DNA of 64,000 bases from positions 1,116,001 through 1,180,000 of the forward strand of contig JAILWY010000023.1 of assembly GCA_022113835.1 (NCBI GenBank). Reading direction: 5' to 3'. The DNA comes from Atopsyche davidsoni. Lineage: Eukaryota; Arthropoda; Insecta; Trichoptera; Hydrobiosidae. Every line of letters starts with the position of its first letter. The first letter of the stretch is position 1. Shown here in pieces: positions 1-12,923 of this stretch. The position numbers and the translations under genes were made by a program. A model generated the notes under the pieces. It had not been told where the DNA came from, did no database searches, and saw nothing but the letters and a program-made list of their open reading frames with translations.

Positions 1-177
1 TATATATATATAATTTTTATATGAAATATTAATATTAAACAATAGAAATCAGTTTAAATGCGACCAGCCCCCGTGTGAGACATCAGCACATCGCCCGTGA
101 TAAATCTGCCGAAATGAAACAATACGGCGGGCCCTGCCAGGTGTCGCCTCCCAACTTCCTCGTCCATCGCGGCTGGC

Positions 178-258
178 GCCCCCCTGGCCCCCCTTTGCCC
201 ACCCCTGGCCCCCCTGGCCCCCCTAGCCCCCCCTGGCCCCCCTGGCCACCCCCCCGAG
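178..258. repeat. C-rich minisatellite, CCCCCTGGC-type unit
   Basis: A run of imperfect 9-10 bp units of the form CCCCCTGGC. It makes one frame read as a proline/glycine-rich peptide, but the composition is explained by the simple repeat and no coding signal is present around it. Confidence 0.8.
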
Positions 259-262
259 CCGG

Positions 263-2220
263 CAGCTGCGCGGGATGGCTGCGGAAATTGCGAAATATAT
301 GTTATATGCGGCCAGATAAAACATTAAACCTGGCAAAAATATATATTTCAATATATATCCCAGCAGACCTATGAGAAACGAATCGTCTAGGTTTATATAC
401 AGAGTGAACTTTTGTTACCCAAAAGCTTAGCTACAAATAGAGAGCTGAACGTTAACTGCCCGATAGCATACAACGATAAATACAGCGTTTTTTACTAAAG
501 ATTAAAATAAAAAATAACAAAAATAAGAGGACGTTTGTGTTGCAGCTTGCGTGTTTGTTTTTCCAACATTTTTTTTATGAATACTTTTTTTGTTATTCTT
601 GAGCCAAGCAATCGTGCGAACTTAAATTATTTTACTAAAAAGAATCACCTTGTATATGGAGCTCTCCTCTTCTCAGATCCTCTCCCTCAGAGCGAAATTC
701 ACATTGAAATCTGCTTCGATTTACATTTTCTTTATTATTTACATTTTTATAGCTAAAACGTTTATTATTGTACATGCAATGGATATCTGCATGAATACCA
801 AAAATCCGCTGACTGATATGTTAATATATGTCGCAGTTATTTTGAACTGCTTCTTGGATTTGCAGAAAAAACTTGCTACGAGTATTAAAGATAATATTAT
901 TCGGTCTGCTGTTAGGGATATTGTAAATGTAATCAAAATGCGTTGGATTCGGCCATTATAACGAAATGCAAGCTTTAAATGCACAGATAGTCATTTTCAC
1001 GGTTTTTCTAAGAGCGAATTGACGCAGTTGATTTGAAATGCATTGAAAGCCGGAGAATTCCCATGGGAAACTTGGTGATTTAAAATCGATTGCGAAGCAG
1101 ATTCATCGCATGAATTCAATTACCTGCTTGAATTTTTTGCTTGCAAACGCGGCCCTTAGCCTCAAACAAGACACAAGAACGTACCTAAGATTTTTATTAT
1201 AAAATTGTAGTCATCAAAGACTTCGATATTCCTAGAAACCGAACCGAAAACATAAAAAAAAATAATCACACTCAAGAACATTTAAAAACACACTACACCA
1301 TAAATACTAATGAATGATTATATTCTATAAAGTAAATATTATGAGGGTGGGAGTATTATTTATGAAGTGCTGAAATATCTTGGATATGACATCAATCTTT
1401 CATCAGAGCTTAGAAGGCTGCCTTACAGATTTGTATTCTCAGCTTCCCCGTATCATGCCACCCCCCGCGGTGCGATAAGTGGAAATTGGCCAAATAATAT
1501 ATCACGAGGGGTTCGTAATGGATTGAGGAAGGGAAGAGAGATAGAAAATTAACTTGCGCATTTGCGAAACCCGCCGGGCGCGTCTCTAACAAGAGAATCT
1601 ATAGTGACTAAATTATCTATTGATATATAATACACCTACTTAAAATCACTAGCTTAAAAACTATGAAAAAAGTTTAAAGGACATTTTGATTTGTAGCATT
1701 TTTAGATAATTTTTTAATAGTGAACGCTTTTGCTCCTTGACGACTTTTGGTTGTATAAACCAGAAATTGTTGATCGGTCTGGTGAAATGTTTTAATTATC
1801 TAAGCATCGTTATTTCACAAAATTCTTTTTTATGCTCTACACCTGATAAATTGTTTGTTTCAATATTATAAAAATGGAAATATTAACACGTGAACCACGA
1901 ATTTTAATTACGAGTATTTTCGAACAAATTTTGGCGGCCGGTGTTGATTGACTTGCTTTTCAGTGTGTAAAGACGCGTATTACTCAATTGAGTAATACAG
2001 CTTATAAGATATTGTTTAAATACAATAACAATGAACGACAAGTTTTATTTATTATTTTTTTTAGGTAGAATAGATAGTGCTAATATATTTCCCGCAGTAT
2101 AAAAGTTTTTTTTTAATATAATAAACGCGAACATCCCCAGTCTCCCCGCGGCTAATGGTGGAGATGACGAGGCAGCGGCGCATCTGGCGGCTAGGGGTAG
2201 CGTTACATGAGTACCAGGGG
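263..2220. other. AT-rich stretch without recognised feature
   Basis: No supported gene, transposon end or tandem array was seen. The stretch is AT-rich with short homopolymers. The small ORFs have no splice context or recognisable domain. Confidence 0.5.
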
Positions 2221-2227
2221 CGGCGCA

Positions 2228-2317
2228 GGGGGTGAGAGGGGTGAGAGGGGGTGAGAGAAGGTGAGAGGGGGTGAGAGCGGGTGAGAGAGGGTGCCGGGGG
2301 CGGGGGGGGGGGGGGGG
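2228..2317. repeat. GGTGAGAGGG minisatellite followed by poly-G
   Basis: About six units of a 10-11 bp GGGTGAGAG motif followed by a G run of more than 15 bases, inside a GC-rich patch. The G-rich strand could form G-quadruplexes and the GAGAG cores resemble GAGA-factor sites, but both are inferences. The ORFs crossing it are repeat-generated. Confidence 0.85.
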
Positions 2318-2769
2318 CACCGCTCGACACATACCAACAATCAAATCAATTCAAATAACTTTGCGTATTGTACAGTGCGAGGACTGCTAAAAAAAATATT
2401 AAATGTTTTTTATGAGGCATTCGTTAATTTTAATAAATGAAATCAATATAATAGAAAAAAAATTAAAATTCAGACCTACTCGTTTTATATAAAATCAGAG
2501 AGTTGTTTATTCTTAAGTACGTGCAAGCTCTTCACACAACCAAAAAAAAATTATGTATACATATATATTTTTTTAATCAAAGCTTTGCGAAAACAATGCT
2601 TTGTTTTTGCCACGAAAACCAACGGATAAGCCAATAGCGTCATCTATGCTTGTTATTTTTTAATTACCAAAATTTAAAAAAAACTAGCTCAAACCATCTG
2701 AAACAAATAAAATGGCCCGTCGCATGAATTTCACTCAATATTTTTACCATGGAGCTGTAATATTGAATT

Positions 2770-2990
2770 CAGGTGCTGCAGTCGCCGGTAAATCTGCGCT
2801 CCTCCGCAGCCTCCCCCGCCCCTGGGAAAATCCTCCCCGCGTGTTTTGTGCTGCCAGGTGTCGTCCCCTCGCCCCGCCCGGACAAATATTGAATCAGGGA
2901 AACAAGATGGCGGACGCATCATGGCCGCCGCCGCGGGACACGAGGCTTATTGCGATCATTCTGAAGCAACACAATCCCGCCCCGATGGAG
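2770..2990. other. GC-rich island with YY1/Pho-like motifs
   Basis: A GC-rich patch in AT-rich DNA. It holds AAGATGGCGG at about 2904-2913 and ATGGCCGCC at 2921-2929, both matching the YY1/Pho core (ATGGC/GCCAT). No exon with good splice sites was identified. It may be a regulatory island or an old conserved non-coding element. Confidence 0.35.
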
Positions 2991-3007
2991 TGGACGGACA
3001 GTGATTG

Positions 3008-3085
3008 AGCTGCCTACACACGCTGCGACACAACCGACAACCAAATAGGACGCCATTGATTGATTGCAACGTGTGTATGCGACTT
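3008..3085. mobile_element. Palindromic MITE, family A
   Basis: Starts with the family A terminus (AGCTGCCTACACACGCTGCG) and ends with a diverged inverted copy (GCAACGTGTGTATGCGACTT) followed by TA. Only the two arms and a short centre are left. Family A ends read AAGCTGCC...GGCAGCTT between TA dinucleotides, suggesting mobilisation by a TA-targeting transposase. Confidence 0.75.
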
Positions 3086-3087
3086 TA

Positions 3088-5012
3088 GTAGATATTACGT
3101 AATCACAGTAGCGTTTTTTTATAAACAAAAAGCAATCTTGTGTCAATTTTGTGATCCAAGATCTTAAGGACCTAAGTCCCATAATCGAGTTTTTTTGATC
3201 ATTTTCTAGTCCGTGTTGCGAAAAATCGATTGCACCAATCAAAAAAAATTAAATGCAAAATGTTTTATACATCCCTTCTTCCGAACAGAATATATTTTTA
3301 TTTCTTATAAATTTACTATTAATATGATAAATATGTATTTTTCCGATTGAAGTGTAGGAATTTGGAGATTTGTCATGTCCCTCTTCCAAGAGTCCTAAAC
3401 ATTTGAAAGTCTTTTTTTTTTATTGTAATTAAAAGATTAAATATAAACCCTGTGCGATTATTTATTTAAAAAATTAAAAAAAATAAATAAATCTTTAACA
3501 AACTTTGGTTTTGAAAAGTCGTCATTTTATCCAATTTTTTTAACATCTTTAAGATTTTATTTTACCCTGAAAATGGACGTTAATTAAATAATAAAAAACA
3601 GATAAATATAATTTTAATTTTTTCAATACTGTGTAAAAAAATCAATTTTCGGCATAGAAAAATAAAGTGATAATTAAATTAATTAAATGACACGATTTCG
3701 CCAGGCAATGGACTGGAAAAGGCTGGAAGCAACTGCCTTAAAAAAATTGTTTATTTAATAGCAAGCATGATAGAATTTATTTTAGGTAATAAACAAATAT
3801 TCTGGTTTGTTACAACTCCAGCATCCACATTGAAAAGACTCTTTTATAGTATAATATATAATAGACATAGTCCCTGGACTCTTTAGTTGACAAGCAAGCT
3901 AACGAGTTATCAAACGGAATGACAACTATAAAAACACAAGTCAATCGGACGTTTCCCATGAAAACCCGTAAACAGTTGTTATGTTTATAACTTGCGCGTA
4001 TAAAGCTATTTTTATTACTTTGTTTGGAGGACATTTGTAACCCTTCGCATATTTTATTCATTTTCTACGCGCAGTTCACAGTCCACATGTTAATCTATAG
4101 GCTCCAACAGCCCTGTGTTGTCGCATACTCGACAACCACCCCTTCTGTACGAATTCAAATGCCTTGTTAGGAATTCAAATGGACGCGACAACTACCCTAA
4201 AATATTTTTATAACCCTACCACCCCTTTATATTTTCAGATAATATATTTAAACGAGACTTACTATGCTTGTTTGAGTAGTCACCATTAGGGGTTGATTCT
4301 TGCTGTATTTGTAAACCCTCTGAGTAAATAGATAATATAAATACCAATAAATTAGTTAAAATTCATTTATAACTAGCATTTATATGATATTTTTTTATGT
4401 GCAACCCTTATAAATAAAACTGGTTGTACAATGAACCAATTGAATGATCAATATACACACAAAGTTATTGAGTTGGATAGTCGTTTTTCAACTCATATAC
4501 CTTGAAGGCAATCAGTAATTTTCATTAAATTAAGTAAGTAGTCATTTAAAACCTGTTATACAATTAAATAGTTTATATGAAAAATAAAGCTTAGTAATTT
4601 TTTACACACATACGAGTTTAGCCGCTCTATTGTCGTTTTCTGATCATGAAGCACTTTTTTTGGGATAAAAATGCTTTTGTTTGTAAGCGATCTTATTTAA
4701 AAAAGTAGCCAAGCACAAAATTCACATATTTTCAGCGTAATTTTTGTTTGACACGCTTTAAAGTAGTTTTTTTCACTATCGTCTGTAGACTGAAAAATCA
4801 AAACTAAAGATATTACGATCTTGCGAAAATTCCCTCATTTCAAACTTTTTTGCTTGATCATTGATGGCTTTGACGCTTTTTAAAGGCATCGTCGTTATTT
4901 TATGTAACAAGATACAAATGATTTTTCATTGCCTGTGAAAAAAATATCTCTAGAAAAACTTAAAAAGAAAATCAGGAATTTGAGCCAAAAGACCCAGAAC
5001 GAAAATCCTAAA
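3088..5012. other. AT-rich desert
   Basis: Very AT-rich DNA with many A and T runs. I see no gene, transposon terminus or tandem array that I can support. Confidence 0.5.
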
Positions 5013-5130
5013 AAAGTTGCCTACACATGTTGCAATACCGAATGGTAATAATCCAATAGTGTCCTATTTTGCATTGTTTGCTTGAGCTTAATAATAAAAT
5101 CACTCTATTGTCTAATTACGATTTGTCGCC
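5013..5130. mobile_element. Degenerate family A MITE
   Basis: The left end reads GTTGCCTACACATGTTGCAA, a diverged family A terminus. Near 5100-5130 an internal family A segment (CTATTGTCTAATTACG) is present. The right terminus is not recognisable. Confidence 0.5.
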
Positions 5131-6803
5131 TATTTCGCAAGGATTGAATTTCTTTGTAGATCTTACACGACCAACGCACCTGAAAAAAAAAACCTTTCTA
5201 CTCAGGACATTGCCGATTTTCTCCATTTCGTGTATTTCTACCCAGCGGGGACTCGAATCAGATGACAAATGACACGAGGCCCCGAGCCAGAACACCCGCA
5301 CTCTCAAAAGCGCCGGCCCCCCAAATTATGTCAAAATAAATCCATCGCTAGCCGCAAACAAAACAAAACATATTTTTTACCTGAAAAGATCGTCGTTTTT
5401 AAACCGTGTTGTGACGTGCGGTCGGGGCTCTATGGTTATTTATATCTTCCACCCCGCGTGGCTATACATTGGTTAGTTTAACATTACCTTTGAGGAAGAA
5501 AAAAAACCTGAAAAAATCGCCGAGCTTTATGGACGGGCCGAGGAGACCCCGCAAGGGCGGGGCAACAATAGACCCCGGGCCCGGGCCAGGTAGACCGGGC
5601 TGTAGACACGACGATCTAATGACGATCGTAATTATGCTCGGCATCGGTGCCGTGAGTGCTCACGGGGGTTGAAGTCGGGTTTAAATTGATTTTTGTACCT
5701 GCATGGGGGCTAATTATGCGTGTATTGGAACTCTTGAGATGTCAACTGTTTTTTGTGGCGCTCTTTTTTTTGTAGCCGCGTTTGTTATTTACACAATTGC
5801 ATCCGTTCCCTAAAAAAAATTATTCTAACTTTCTAATTTGACGTCAGTTTTAAAAGTATAAGAATATCAAAAATACTCTGTAATTCTATGCAGAGTTACA
5901 CATTTTTAATTATATTCACTTTTAAGGTTACAAAAACACATCAACGCGTTTATATCATTTCTACAACACATGTATAGAATTATTCGATTAATCTTTACTT
6001 ACAACTATAAAATCTTAAATAAATTGTTCACAGCCAAATCCAATTTGGAATTGAATTTGGATTCAATAAAATGTTGGACAAATAATGAAATACTAAAACA
6101 AAGTTTTTTTATTATTATATACATATTTTTTTAATAATAGAATAGATATTATATGTATATATATTGAAACTACAACTCAAAACTGCTTTGCTTTCTTATT
6201 AAGCATATTTTTTTCAGATAATATAATAACAACGATACACATTTTGAGCAGTAGATTGCAAACAAAAATAATATATCAACAAGGAGTTTCAGTGTCTTGT
6301 CGTGTCTCCGGAATTCGCATCATTTTGTGTTTATTATACAATAACAACAACAGAGAAATCACAAAAAACCTGCACGATTAAGAGTTTATTTAAAAAAGAG
6401 TTTTCTTATACTCTTAATAAAGATCTCTTCGCTCGAAATTGAACCTGAAATTTAAAATTTTTGAAGTGTTTTTATTTATATTATACATGTAGCTTTAACA
6501 AAGACCTGTTCGATTTTCCCAAGCTTACGGAGCGGCTTTTGACAAATAAACCGAATAACTCAATAAAACTTCGTCTGCAGATTTTTTGAGTGCATTATTG
6601 TCACAACGGGGATCGATCACCGCCGGACAATGCGCCGGGACCTCCGTGCAGGTGTCGGCAAGTCAAACGACACTTGTGCAATACATCAGAGCCAAAGCGA
6701 TTCCCAAACTTCGGATCGCCCGGCTTAAACAAAAAAAAAATATATATATATACGAACGAATACAATCACAAAAAAATTGCACTACGTAACACATTCACAG
6801 AGA
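5131..6803. other. Unannotated AT-rich stretch with one GC island
   Basis: Mostly AT-rich. A GC-rich island lies at about 5515-5660 and another at 6585-6720. Neither has an ORF with convincing splice sites or a recognisable product. Confidence 0.45.
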
Positions 6804-6850
6804 TGCCTTTCTAAAGTCAGGCTCTTATGGTAAGAATGGCATATAAGTCT
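6804..6850 (+). repeat. Left arm of 47-bp inverted repeat bracketing mariner
   Basis: These 47 bp match the reverse complement of 7581-7627 at 43 of 47 positions by eye. The arm lies 22 bp outside the mariner terminus on one side, while its partner abuts the broken mariner coding region on the other. It is not the mariner terminal repeat, which is separate at 6873. Confidence 0.85.
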
Positions 6851-6872
6851 TTCGATTAAAGAGGTATATATA

Positions 6873-7580
6873 CGAGGGCGGTCCGATAAGTATTTAGCCT
6901 ACAAAAGAAAAATTTTGGAAAAGTGGCGATTTATTTCTGAAAAAAGTGTCCTTTTAGCTCGATACACTTGACCCAGCAATGCTCCAACTTCTTTGACCCA
7001 TCTGAAAAATACGTTTTCTCGAGGTCTGCAAAGGAAGCCTCCGTGGCGGCGATGACCTCCTCATTCGACTATTTCTGCCCTGCGAGTGCCCATTCGAACA
7101 AAAAAAAATCGCACGGGGCCAAATCTGGAGAATACAGTGGATGGGGGAGCAGTTCTTAGTGCAATTCGACCAATTTGGCCGTGGCGACGGCGGGGATGTG
7201 AGCCGGTGCGTTGTCATGGTGGAAGACCACTTTTTTCTTGGCCAAATGGGGCCGTTTTTTCTGCAATTCGGCGTCGAATTGACCCAATAGTTCGGCATAG
7301 TAGAGCCCTGTGACCGTTTGCCCTTCTCCAGGTAGTCAATGTAGTTCACACCTTGTGAATCCCAGAAAACGGTGGCCACCACCTTTCCGGCCGATAGGAC
7401 AGTCTTCGCGTTCTTTGGAGCACGTTCACCGGGTGAAGTCCACTGTTTCGACTGTTCCTTGGTCTCTGGTGTGTACCAGTGGATCCATGTTTCGTTGACA
7501 GTCACGAAACGACGCAGAAACTTCTTCGGATTGCGCTTAAACAGCGTCAAACGCAGCTCCAAAACTGCGGCAAAATTTCA
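6873..7580 (-). mobile_element. Truncated mariner element
   Basis: The 3' terminus begins at a TA (6871-6872) with CGAGGGCGGTCCGATAAGTA, a typical mariner inverted terminal repeat. The element reads on the minus strand and keeps only the C-terminal half of the transposase gene. The 5' terminus and N-terminal half are absent; the break coincides with an inverted copy of the flanking DNA at 7581-7627. Confidence 0.9.
6931..7562 (-). pseudogene. Mariner transposase C-terminal half, frameshifted
   Basis: Minus-strand translation gives motifs of a mariner-family DD34D transposase, including ETWIHWYTPETKEQSKQWTS just after the first catalytic aspartate region (here N replaces the usual D before E) and SAGKVVATVFWDSQG. 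After about residue 80 (near 7310) the frame is lost by what looks like a single-base deletion; the HHDNAPAH-type and SPDLAP-type segments lie in another frame. The C-terminus ends at 6931. An intact protein is about 345 residues, so roughly half is missing. The changed catalytic residue, frameshift and truncation show it is dead. Flanking sequence gives no sign of domestication. Confidence 0.9.
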
Positions 7581-7627
7581 TGTCTTATATACCATTCTTA
7601 CCATAAGAGCCTGACTTTATAAAGGCA
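7581..7627 (-). repeat. Right arm of 47-bp inverted repeat bracketing mariner
   Basis: Reverse-complement partner of 6804-6850. The similarity continues past a 7-bp insertion (TCTCTGT matches the outer flank of the left arm). It directly joins the broken end of the mariner gene. Confidence 0.85.
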
Positions 7628-9492
7628 TTTATCATCTCTGTTAATAAATGAGGCTGTGTAGTTTTTTAGGGTTGTATTGGGCAGCGCTGGGTGGGATCGA
7701 TCAGTGTAACAATGCAGGACCTCGTGAGCCTCGCGTCTGTGCCGCCGAGGACACTTCTGAAGGACGCGGTCTGTTTGGGTTTTCAGGTTTATTCTCTATT
7801 GTGTACAAGTCGCATAATGTATCTACCTGCGCGTGAGAATTCAACTAACATTCATCTTTAAATAAACACTTCAATGGGGATCGATCTATGCTTTTTTTAA
7901 GATTAATATACTTGAGATTCTTGCATCTCGAGTTTTGAGTTTATATAACTGCCTATCAGCGTCTTTTTTTTTTTTTAAATTTTCGGTAAAACTATAAAAA
8001 AAACACCCAAAGTAAGAGAACGCTATTGACTAATCACTGAACAGTACTACTGAAAAACCTCAGGCTTAATTTGTATCGTGTTTAGTTAAATATTTTTAGC
8101 TGTGTGTAATCACGAAAATGTTTTTTATGAGACGAAATATATTTTTCTAACACAAACAATAGGCAAGCCAATTTACGTACTTATAACCTTAACTTCTATG
8201 GACCATATATTCTTATATTTAACTTTATTTTATATCAATTCGTCAGTTATTATTTTATATAAAGATACATCAATGGATGGTTAAAAACATCGAATTTTTT
8301 TGACGTCAGGTAAAAATCATTTATAAGAATACCTTAATTGTTCCCATCACTGCAGAGAAGATGCCAAAATATTTAAAGCTATTAGAGCCTTCATATTTCA
8401 GGGTCCATTTGGCACGGTGAGGCCCCATTGTGGTGGTGTCACAATATTGATGGGCCAGGGTTAGCAGACCAGACCTTCACCGAACATCGTCCATTGTTGC
8501 ACATTTGATTTAATACTTTTCGAGCTGACTGGCAGACATTTTTGATTTTATAGAATAGCCTTCGATTGCAGTAAACTCATTTCTGATGTCAATCGTGATT
8601 TTCCACAATACAATACAATAATTATTCGTGATGAGGAATTTTACAGAATTACTAGATACTCAGATTTAACATTTTTGAATTAAATAATCAAACTTCGTAC
8701 AAAGTCTATTTTTCACATCAATGTGTCTGATTAAAATCGTTTGGCGCACACGGCACACAAATCACTATTAAGTAAGTATTTTGTAATATTTTTTTTGTAG
8801 ATAACTATGGCCAATTTTCAAAATCTTTAATACCAAATAACATTGCAACTTATTGCCTAAGCCAGAACATTTTAAACTGTAAAGGTTTACATACAATCAA
8901 AATATCGATTGCAAGGTAAACAGCGCGATAGCTGATGTATATTGTAAAGTTTCGACATCAATTGCAGTGTTCAAATCCAGCGTTTTCGCAATTCAAAAAC
9001 TCCAAATAACAATCACCTTTACGGTAAAACTGACACATTGCACATTATTTCGCGCACTGGGTCACACTGCAATATCAAGAATGCAATATTTACCATTTTC
9101 GCAACGAGAAAAAAAAAAAAAAAAAAAACGAACAAACAAACGCGGAAGAAAATTCTCAAACTCCACACAAAACGCCGCAATCTCGAGATCTTCGCCGAGA
9201 CCCCAAACGCGTGACAATAATCGCAAAGGTGCCGCGGAGTCACAGCGCCGCCATTATTGGGGGCCCCCGCGGCGCCGAGCCTCCATAGATCCCCGGAGAG
9301 ATCTGCGGAGATCTATGGATCGCGACGGACCAAAGAGACACCGCCTCGAAGGTACGGCGCGCTATTTGTCCGCTATGTGCACACTTTTGCGTGGCTTTGA
9401 ACATGCCCCCTGCGCAGGTGACGCCGGAGCGGTTCTCAAACTTTAATTTCTTTGAAACCCCAAATATTATCATAGAAAAATATTATCATTCC
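7628..9492. other. Unannotated stretch with GC island at 9180-9340
   Basis: No gene found. The island at 9180-9340 has a YY1-like GCCGCCATTATTGG at about 9245 and a small inverted repeat (CCATAGATC/GATCTATGG, 9281-9316). 8010-8050 resembles the inner part of a family A MITE. The remainder is AT-rich. Confidence 0.45.
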
Positions 9493-10214
9493 ATCCCCGC
9501 TCCCCACTCCAATGTGCATGGCTGCCATTCTGTACACTGAGCTTATTTAAAGGATCGGTATTAGAGTACAGTAATATTATATATTTCGCGTTATAATGCC
9601 TCGCATTACGCGAATTTCTTATTTTAAGAACGTGTATGAACATAATGTATTCATCGACTTCTCTTAACAATTAAAAACAGCGTTGGGTGTTATGAACATA
9701 TTTTACAATAACGTGAAAGAAACGCTACCCAAAAGACAATAGATGTATTTTTCAGTAAAAATAACATGTAATACTGAGTAAAACGTTGTTTCAAATGATT
9801 CGTATTTTTTTGTATTAAGTTTTGACTATGTATGTATGTTTAATCGTAAACCTCGATATACGTGAATTTCACTTAACGCGATTTTTTCCGGAACGTATCC
9901 CTCGCGTAAAACGGGGTATTACTTTAGTGGACTTGGAATGATTGTGGAGGGATGTGCTCTGGAAGTCTGTGGCCCTGCTATTTTTTTTTGTAGCTTGCTG
10001 CTGAAGGAGTATCAGATCTTAACGCCAGAGCTTTTTAAGGAAAGGATTATATAATTATGCTATTGGGCAGCAGCAATACGCATACTTTCCCGTCCAATAT
10101 AAAATTGCAGTGTAGAAGGACCCTTAAAAAACCATGTACACTGGCTCAGCATGAGTATATGCTCAGTGAGATGGTCGCCAACCTCCTCTGAGGAGAGGCA
10201 CTTGATGAAGAGAA
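9493..10214 (+). mobile_element. Repeat family B copy, split by a pogo-like MITE
   Basis: Matches other family B copies (22330, 40366, and minus-strand copies at 43046, 50403 and 59257). Shared landmarks are CTGCCATTCTGTAC, GAGGGATGTGCTCTGGAAG, AACGCCAGAGCTTT, GGGCAGCAGCAATACGCA and the tail ATGGTCGCCAACCTCCTCTG. The copy is interrupted at a TA by 9569-9924. Family B has no intact ORF. Its tail resembles the 3' end of LINE family D, so it is a LINE 3' fragment or a SINE using a LINE tail. Confidence 0.8.
9569..9924. mobile_element. pogo/Tigger-like MITE inserted in family B
   Basis: Termini are CAGTAATA... and ...ACGGGGTATTACTT between TA dinucleotides, similar to pogo/Tigger terminal repeats. 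The interior is closely related to the MITE at 39426-39705 (shared TGCCTCGCATTACGCGAATT and AACAGCGTTGGGTGTTATGA). Flanks join to give uninterrupted family B (GATCGGTATTAGAG-TA-GTGGACTTGG), which fixes the insertion site. There is no transposase. Confidence 0.9.
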
Positions 10215-12920
10215 AGGCTTCAGTAGGCATTGTTATGATCATTGCTGTGTTTACAGAATTTCAGTCCCGGTACTGGTTAGTGATTTTGTGATAACGTTGA
10301 TTTCACGTCTGATAAATAAATCTTGCAGATCTCGTGCAATTTATTTAATAATAATCTGTTTCAATATCAAATTTTCAGTTATGTATTTTTAGAGTATTAA
10401 ACTGAAACAATTTCGCAAAAACATTAGGATCCCAAATATTTCATATTTTTTCATCAAAATCAATTGGAAATCCTGCGAACCGCAAATTAAGAAGCAGTCA
10501 AGATGTCGATCGAGCTTTCTACGCGTCAATCCCCGGGGACTCTGGGGTCCATTGTGCCAAAAATGTCACAACATCGGTGCGCCCTTGTGTCCCCAGCCTT
10601 CCCGGTGGTCCAGCATTGTCACCCTAAGCGGATTGTCCCCCAGACTACCCGGCAAGGGGATCTATTAAGGACTGAATAAATTATTGATAAGATAGAAAAG
10701 AACCTAAAAGATTACGTCCCTTGCAATTTAGCTGACAAATTTACAATATAGATAAATAAACGTTAGCGACTGTAGCATGGATGCTACTTTAGATTCGATT
10801 TTAGATAGAAGCTTTTAAAAAAGTAATAAATTTGCTGTGAGTGATAGAATCAAATCAAACAAACTCGCATCAAAATTAAATATACGTTTTGCAGTGGATG
10901 TATTAACATATAATAAAATATTTAATGAATCTGGATTTGTACCCATCCAAGTTTATAAGTTAAATAAACACGTACAAGATTATGCCAATAAATTGCTGTG
11001 TTCGTACTTTTTTTAATGCTAAGAATGATTGCTTATAATAGAACCACTATAGGTGAATTGGATACAATACCTGGGCGCGATTGCCACGGAGTGTAGGTCC
11101 AAATCCCATTTTTTTTTAATCATTGTGATTCCGAAAGTATATTCTATCAATTATCATATTGGTATTGCTTTAAATTTTAAACATTCGATTACAAATAACT
11201 GCTACTGTGTATTCGCAAATAATTTATTTGATTTTAACTAGGTTCGTAGGTTTTAGCAACTTTTGCTGAAGTGTTAAGCTACTTGATATAATCTGTCGTG
11301 TGATGTTTTGGTACCTTTTTCAGGGATCTTTTAATCGAAAACATCGGGAAAAAGAAAACATTAGGCAGCTGAACATCCAACAAGTCACAAAACCATAGTA
11401 TACGATACATAGTATATTGATTTTGATAAATATAGCTTCAGCTTGGGTCCACAATCGCTTGACAACCACACGAACAATTGGTGCGGTAAAAGTCAAACAT
11501 TTCAATGTCCTTTAAAATATATTACAGCATTTTGTAAAATCACTCCTTTAATTGACAATCTATTCAGGCGTACATCCGTCCACAAGAATGGAAATGGCAC
11601 CACGCGGGCATTGAAGAGGTGGTCACCTAATTGAATGCATCTTACCACCGAGCCACCTTTGTGGTCGCAAGAAAGCGAGCCCGCCGGGCAGATGGGCGCG
11701 TGTGACATTATTGTATGGATTACTTGTAACACCGAAATGTATATCCATTGTCCCGTGAATAACTACAAGAGAAAGTCAAACGCTCAGTTTATATTCAATA
11801 GATATTGCCCCTGACGGGAGATAAATTATGCAAGCTATCGCTTACAAGTTGTGGTACAGCACAAAATTGTGGTATCTATAATTTTTAGTATCATCAAAAA
11901 TATAAATTATTGTAATGAAATCTCCACAGCGTAAAAAAATATATATATATTTTTTGTATTTTATAGATAGTTTAATTTCAAAATGGCCGTACCGCAAGCA
12001 ACATGGCCGGTGGTTACTGCGCCCGGTATCGAGTGACCAGGCTCGGGTTCCGTGTGGGTCGATTTGTAACCGTTATTGAAAATTCTCTAAGTATAGTGTT
12101 GCTAGAATTTAAATTACAGTGAAACCAAATATTCACGCTCATCTAATATATAAAATTATAGAAAATACGCGCGCGCCTCAACAGACGGATTGCGTTCCAC
12201 GGGTAAATGATGGGACTTTCTCGTATTGTGAAATTGAATGAAGCACATCTACGTCATGGGGATATTTTCACACAGCGATTGCGCTGTTACCATGGGGTAA
12301 CAATTTTATAATAAACATAAGCATACATTCTCCTCTTTTTATATCTAAAATAAGGAAAATCTATAGACCGATTCCAAATCAGGTTACAGGTTGTATCGCT
12401 GAGTGTGTAGTCAGCTTTAGGCAAAATTTTAAAATACGCTCAAATCACAAATGGTGTGAGTCGTTGTGTGAGGCGTTTATTTATTTTTTTCAATTACAAT
12501 ACTTTACTTTATAATCCACTGTGTAATTTTAAAATCAACTTTTTCGCAGCGGTAAGTTCGCAATATATCCCGCCAACTTAACGTACCAATGCGCCTTTCG
12601 CGTGTTTTTAAATTTCGTGGAGTTTTAACCGTAAATCTAAAATAATAGCGAATGTCACTTTTTAGATTAATTCGGTCGATTCAACGTTCTGACAGGATTT
12701 CGCCAGCGCATGTGCACCCAGCCCGGAGTACAGTACGGAGCGCTATACTGGAACCTCGAGGCAGCCACATGGTCGGCAGCGGAGGCGTTACCCAGAAGAA
12801 ACGATTAAAACATCTAAAAATCAACATTGACAAGTGCTGCATTACATCCATTGCTTATAAACGAGAAATCACAATTGTTGGCTAACTTTTTATATTGTTA
12901 TTATTTATCTTCGTCTCTTC
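10215..12920. other. Unannotated stretch with small GC islands
   Basis: No gene supported. 10495-10670 is a GC-rich patch of unknown origin. 11055-11100 has a weak tRNA-like pattern with a B-box-like GGTCCAAATCCC. 11979-12012 has two ATGGCCG (YY1/Pho-like) motifs. The rest is AT-rich. Confidence 0.4.
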
Positions 12921-12923
12921 GTC

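Noticed and set aside
75..374. Proline/glycine-rich ORF of 99 codons resembling a collagen-like peptide
   Set aside because: It is produced by the CCCCCTGGC minisatellite. No signal peptide, domain or splice context.
2228..2317. Telomere-like repeat
   Set aside because: The unit GGTGAGAGGG does not match TTAGG and is a short interstitial minisatellite.
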